Assembly (NCBI GenBank): GCA_040756995.1
Contig: JBFLYK010000099.1
Location: 1-7,143 of the forward strand
Source: BP-133 sp040756995
GTDB lineage: Bacteria > Actinomycetota > Acidimicrobiia > IMCC26256 > BP-133
DNA: 7,143 nucleotides
Direction: 5' to 3'
The notes below the pieces were generated by a model. That model saw nothing but the letters and a program-made list of their open reading frames with translations. It was not told the origin of the DNA and did no database searches. The number at the start of each line of letters is the position of its first letter. The first letter of the stretch is position 1. The translations under genes were made by a program, and so were the position numbers. Below, piece by piece: positions 6,662-7,143 of this stretch.

Positions 6662-7024
6662 ATGGAGCGTTTGAAGCGAGACCACGCCCGGCAGCTCATC
6701 GCCGGCGCCCTGGTGGCAGCGGCCCTGGTCGTGCTCGTCATCGGCTACGCCAACATCCGGGACGAGATCCACGTCGCGGCGCAGATGCCCTACGTGCTCA
6801 CCGGCGGGATCGGAGCGCTGATCCTCACCGGGCTCGGCATGGTGGTGCTGCGCTCGCAGGACGACAAGGCCGTCCTCGACCGCCTCGAGGTGTTGGAGGG
6901 AACCAACGACGAGCTGCGGGAGCGGGTGGACTACCTGACCCAGCTGCTCGAGACCGCCCTCCTCCCCGACGACGTGACCACCAAGTCGAGCCCGCAGATG
7001 GTGGGCACACGCCAGACCACCTGA
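6662..7024 (+). CDS. Small membrane protein with two spans and a cytoplasmic coiled coil
   Basis: The 120-residue product is not a family I can name. A basic N-terminus (MERLKRDHAR) is followed by membrane segment 1 at about 12-30, a short loop with NIRDEIHVAAQ, and membrane segment 2 at about 43-63 (PYVLTGGIGALILTGLGMVV). Residues 67-100 are charged, with Leu75, Leu78, Asn82, Leu85, Val89, Leu92 and Leu96 in 3-4 spacing, which predicts a coiled coil. The positive-inside rule puts both ends in the cytoplasm. The segment MPYVLTGGIGALILTGLG resembles small hypothetical proteins I recall from actinobacteria, but I cannot verify that. Ten bases separate it from the surface protein gene, so it is the last gene of the operon. 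It may help assemble or cluster the anchored surface protein or the transporter; that is inference. The ATG at 6662 is chosen because of its ribosome binding site. Confidence 0.85.
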   Translation: MERLKRDHARQLIAGALVAAALVVLVIGYANIRDEIHVAAQMPYVLTGGIGALILTGLGMVVLRSQDDKAVLDRLEVLEGTNDELRERVDYLTQLLETALLPDDVTTKSSPQMVGTRQTT

Positions 7025-7031
7025 CGGCCAG

Positions 7032-7053
7032 GCGTGGGGTTGGGGCCCCACGC
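7032..7053 (+). terminator. Hairpin 1 of a twin hairpin, probable operon terminator
   Basis: An 8-bp perfect stem (GCGTGGGG with CCCCACGC) encloses the loop TTGGGG, 7 bases after the stop of the last gene. No U-run follows, as is common for GC-rich actinobacterial terminators. The terminator call rests on position and stem strength. Confidence 0.55.
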
Positions 7054-7062
7054 TCTGGAGGA

Positions 7063-7084
7063 GCCTGGGGTTGGGGCCCCAGGC
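7063..7084 (+). terminator. Hairpin 2 of a twin hairpin, probable operon terminator
   Basis: An 8-bp perfect stem (GCCTGGGG with CCCCAGGC) with the same loop TTGGGG. It shares the 16-base core TGGGGTTGGGGCCCCA with hairpin 1, offset by 31 bases. The third stem pair changes from G-C to C-G, so pairing is kept. No U-run follows. Confidence 0.55.
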
Positions 7085-7085
7085 G

Positions 7086-7102
7086 GGGCGGCGCAGCCGC
7101 CC
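7086..7102 (+). repeat. Inverted repeat (third hairpin)
   Basis: A 7-bp stem (GGGCGGC with GCCGCCC) around the loop GCA, one base after hairpin 2. It could add to termination or belong to a separate intergenic repeat. It is followed by GAAC, as is the stem at the right edge. Confidence 0.5.
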
Positions 7103-7117
7103 GAACAGAAGGCAGGC

Positions 7118-7143
7118 GTTTGGCGCGCGCCAGCGCGCCGAAC
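7118..7143 (+). repeat. Inverted repeat (fourth hairpin) at the right edge
   Basis: The arms GTTTGGCGCGC and GCGCGCCGAAC pair over 11 positions with one G-T wobble, around the loop GCCA. The window ends at the last base of the arm, so it may continue. It may be a terminator of a convergent gene outside the window or a copy of a dispersed palindromic repeat; the sequence does not decide. Confidence 0.55.

Noticed and set aside
7032..7084. Possible CRISPR-like repeat pair
   Set aside because: There are only two copies, with a 15-base gap between the shared cores and no further units. They are strong hairpins just after a stop codon, which fits termination better.

Overview
The window comes from a high-GC, Gram-positive-like bacterium, most likely an actinobacterium. 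By eye the DNA is strongly G/C biased, third codon positions are nearly all G or C, and GTG starts are used. Genes are packed with ATGA or few-base junctions. The binding protein carries the long Ala/Gly/Pro/Ser linker often seen in actinobacterial exported proteins. I cannot name the genus.

One plus-strand gene cluster fills positions 2-7024. It begins with the 3' part of a substrate-binding protein gene, cut by the left window edge. The two permeases (LivH- and LivM-like) and two ATPases (LivG- and LivF-like) of a branched-chain amino acid type (HAAT family) ABC importer follow, in the classic order binding protein-H-M-G-F. Two further genes then continue with almost no gap. The first encodes a 522-residue protein with a signal peptide, a large extracellular region, a Ser/Asp/Gly-rich stalk and a C-terminal membrane anchor. 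The second encodes a 120-residue protein with two membrane segments and a cytoplasmic coiled coil. All junctions lie between a 4-base overlap and a 10-base gap, so the seven genes look like one transcription unit. Its promoter would lie left of the window.

The last ~120 bases (7025-7143) hold no gene I can support. They contain four successive hairpins. The first two are near-identical twins that share a 16-base core and differ by a compensated base pair in the stem; they probably end the operon. The fourth runs to the last base of the window.

How the genes should work together: the binding protein catches an unidentified small solute outside the membrane, LivH/LivM form the channel and LivG/LivF power it. 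The substrate cannot be read from the sequence; amino acids, amides, urea or small organic acids are all possible for this family. The anchored surface protein and the two-span coiled-coil protein have no known role here, but their tight coupling suggests accessory parts of the same cell-surface system. The main unusual points are this two-gene add-on, a 76-residue Arg-rich N-terminal extension on LivG, a 22-bp perfect palindrome inside the stalk-coding region, and the covarying twin hairpins.
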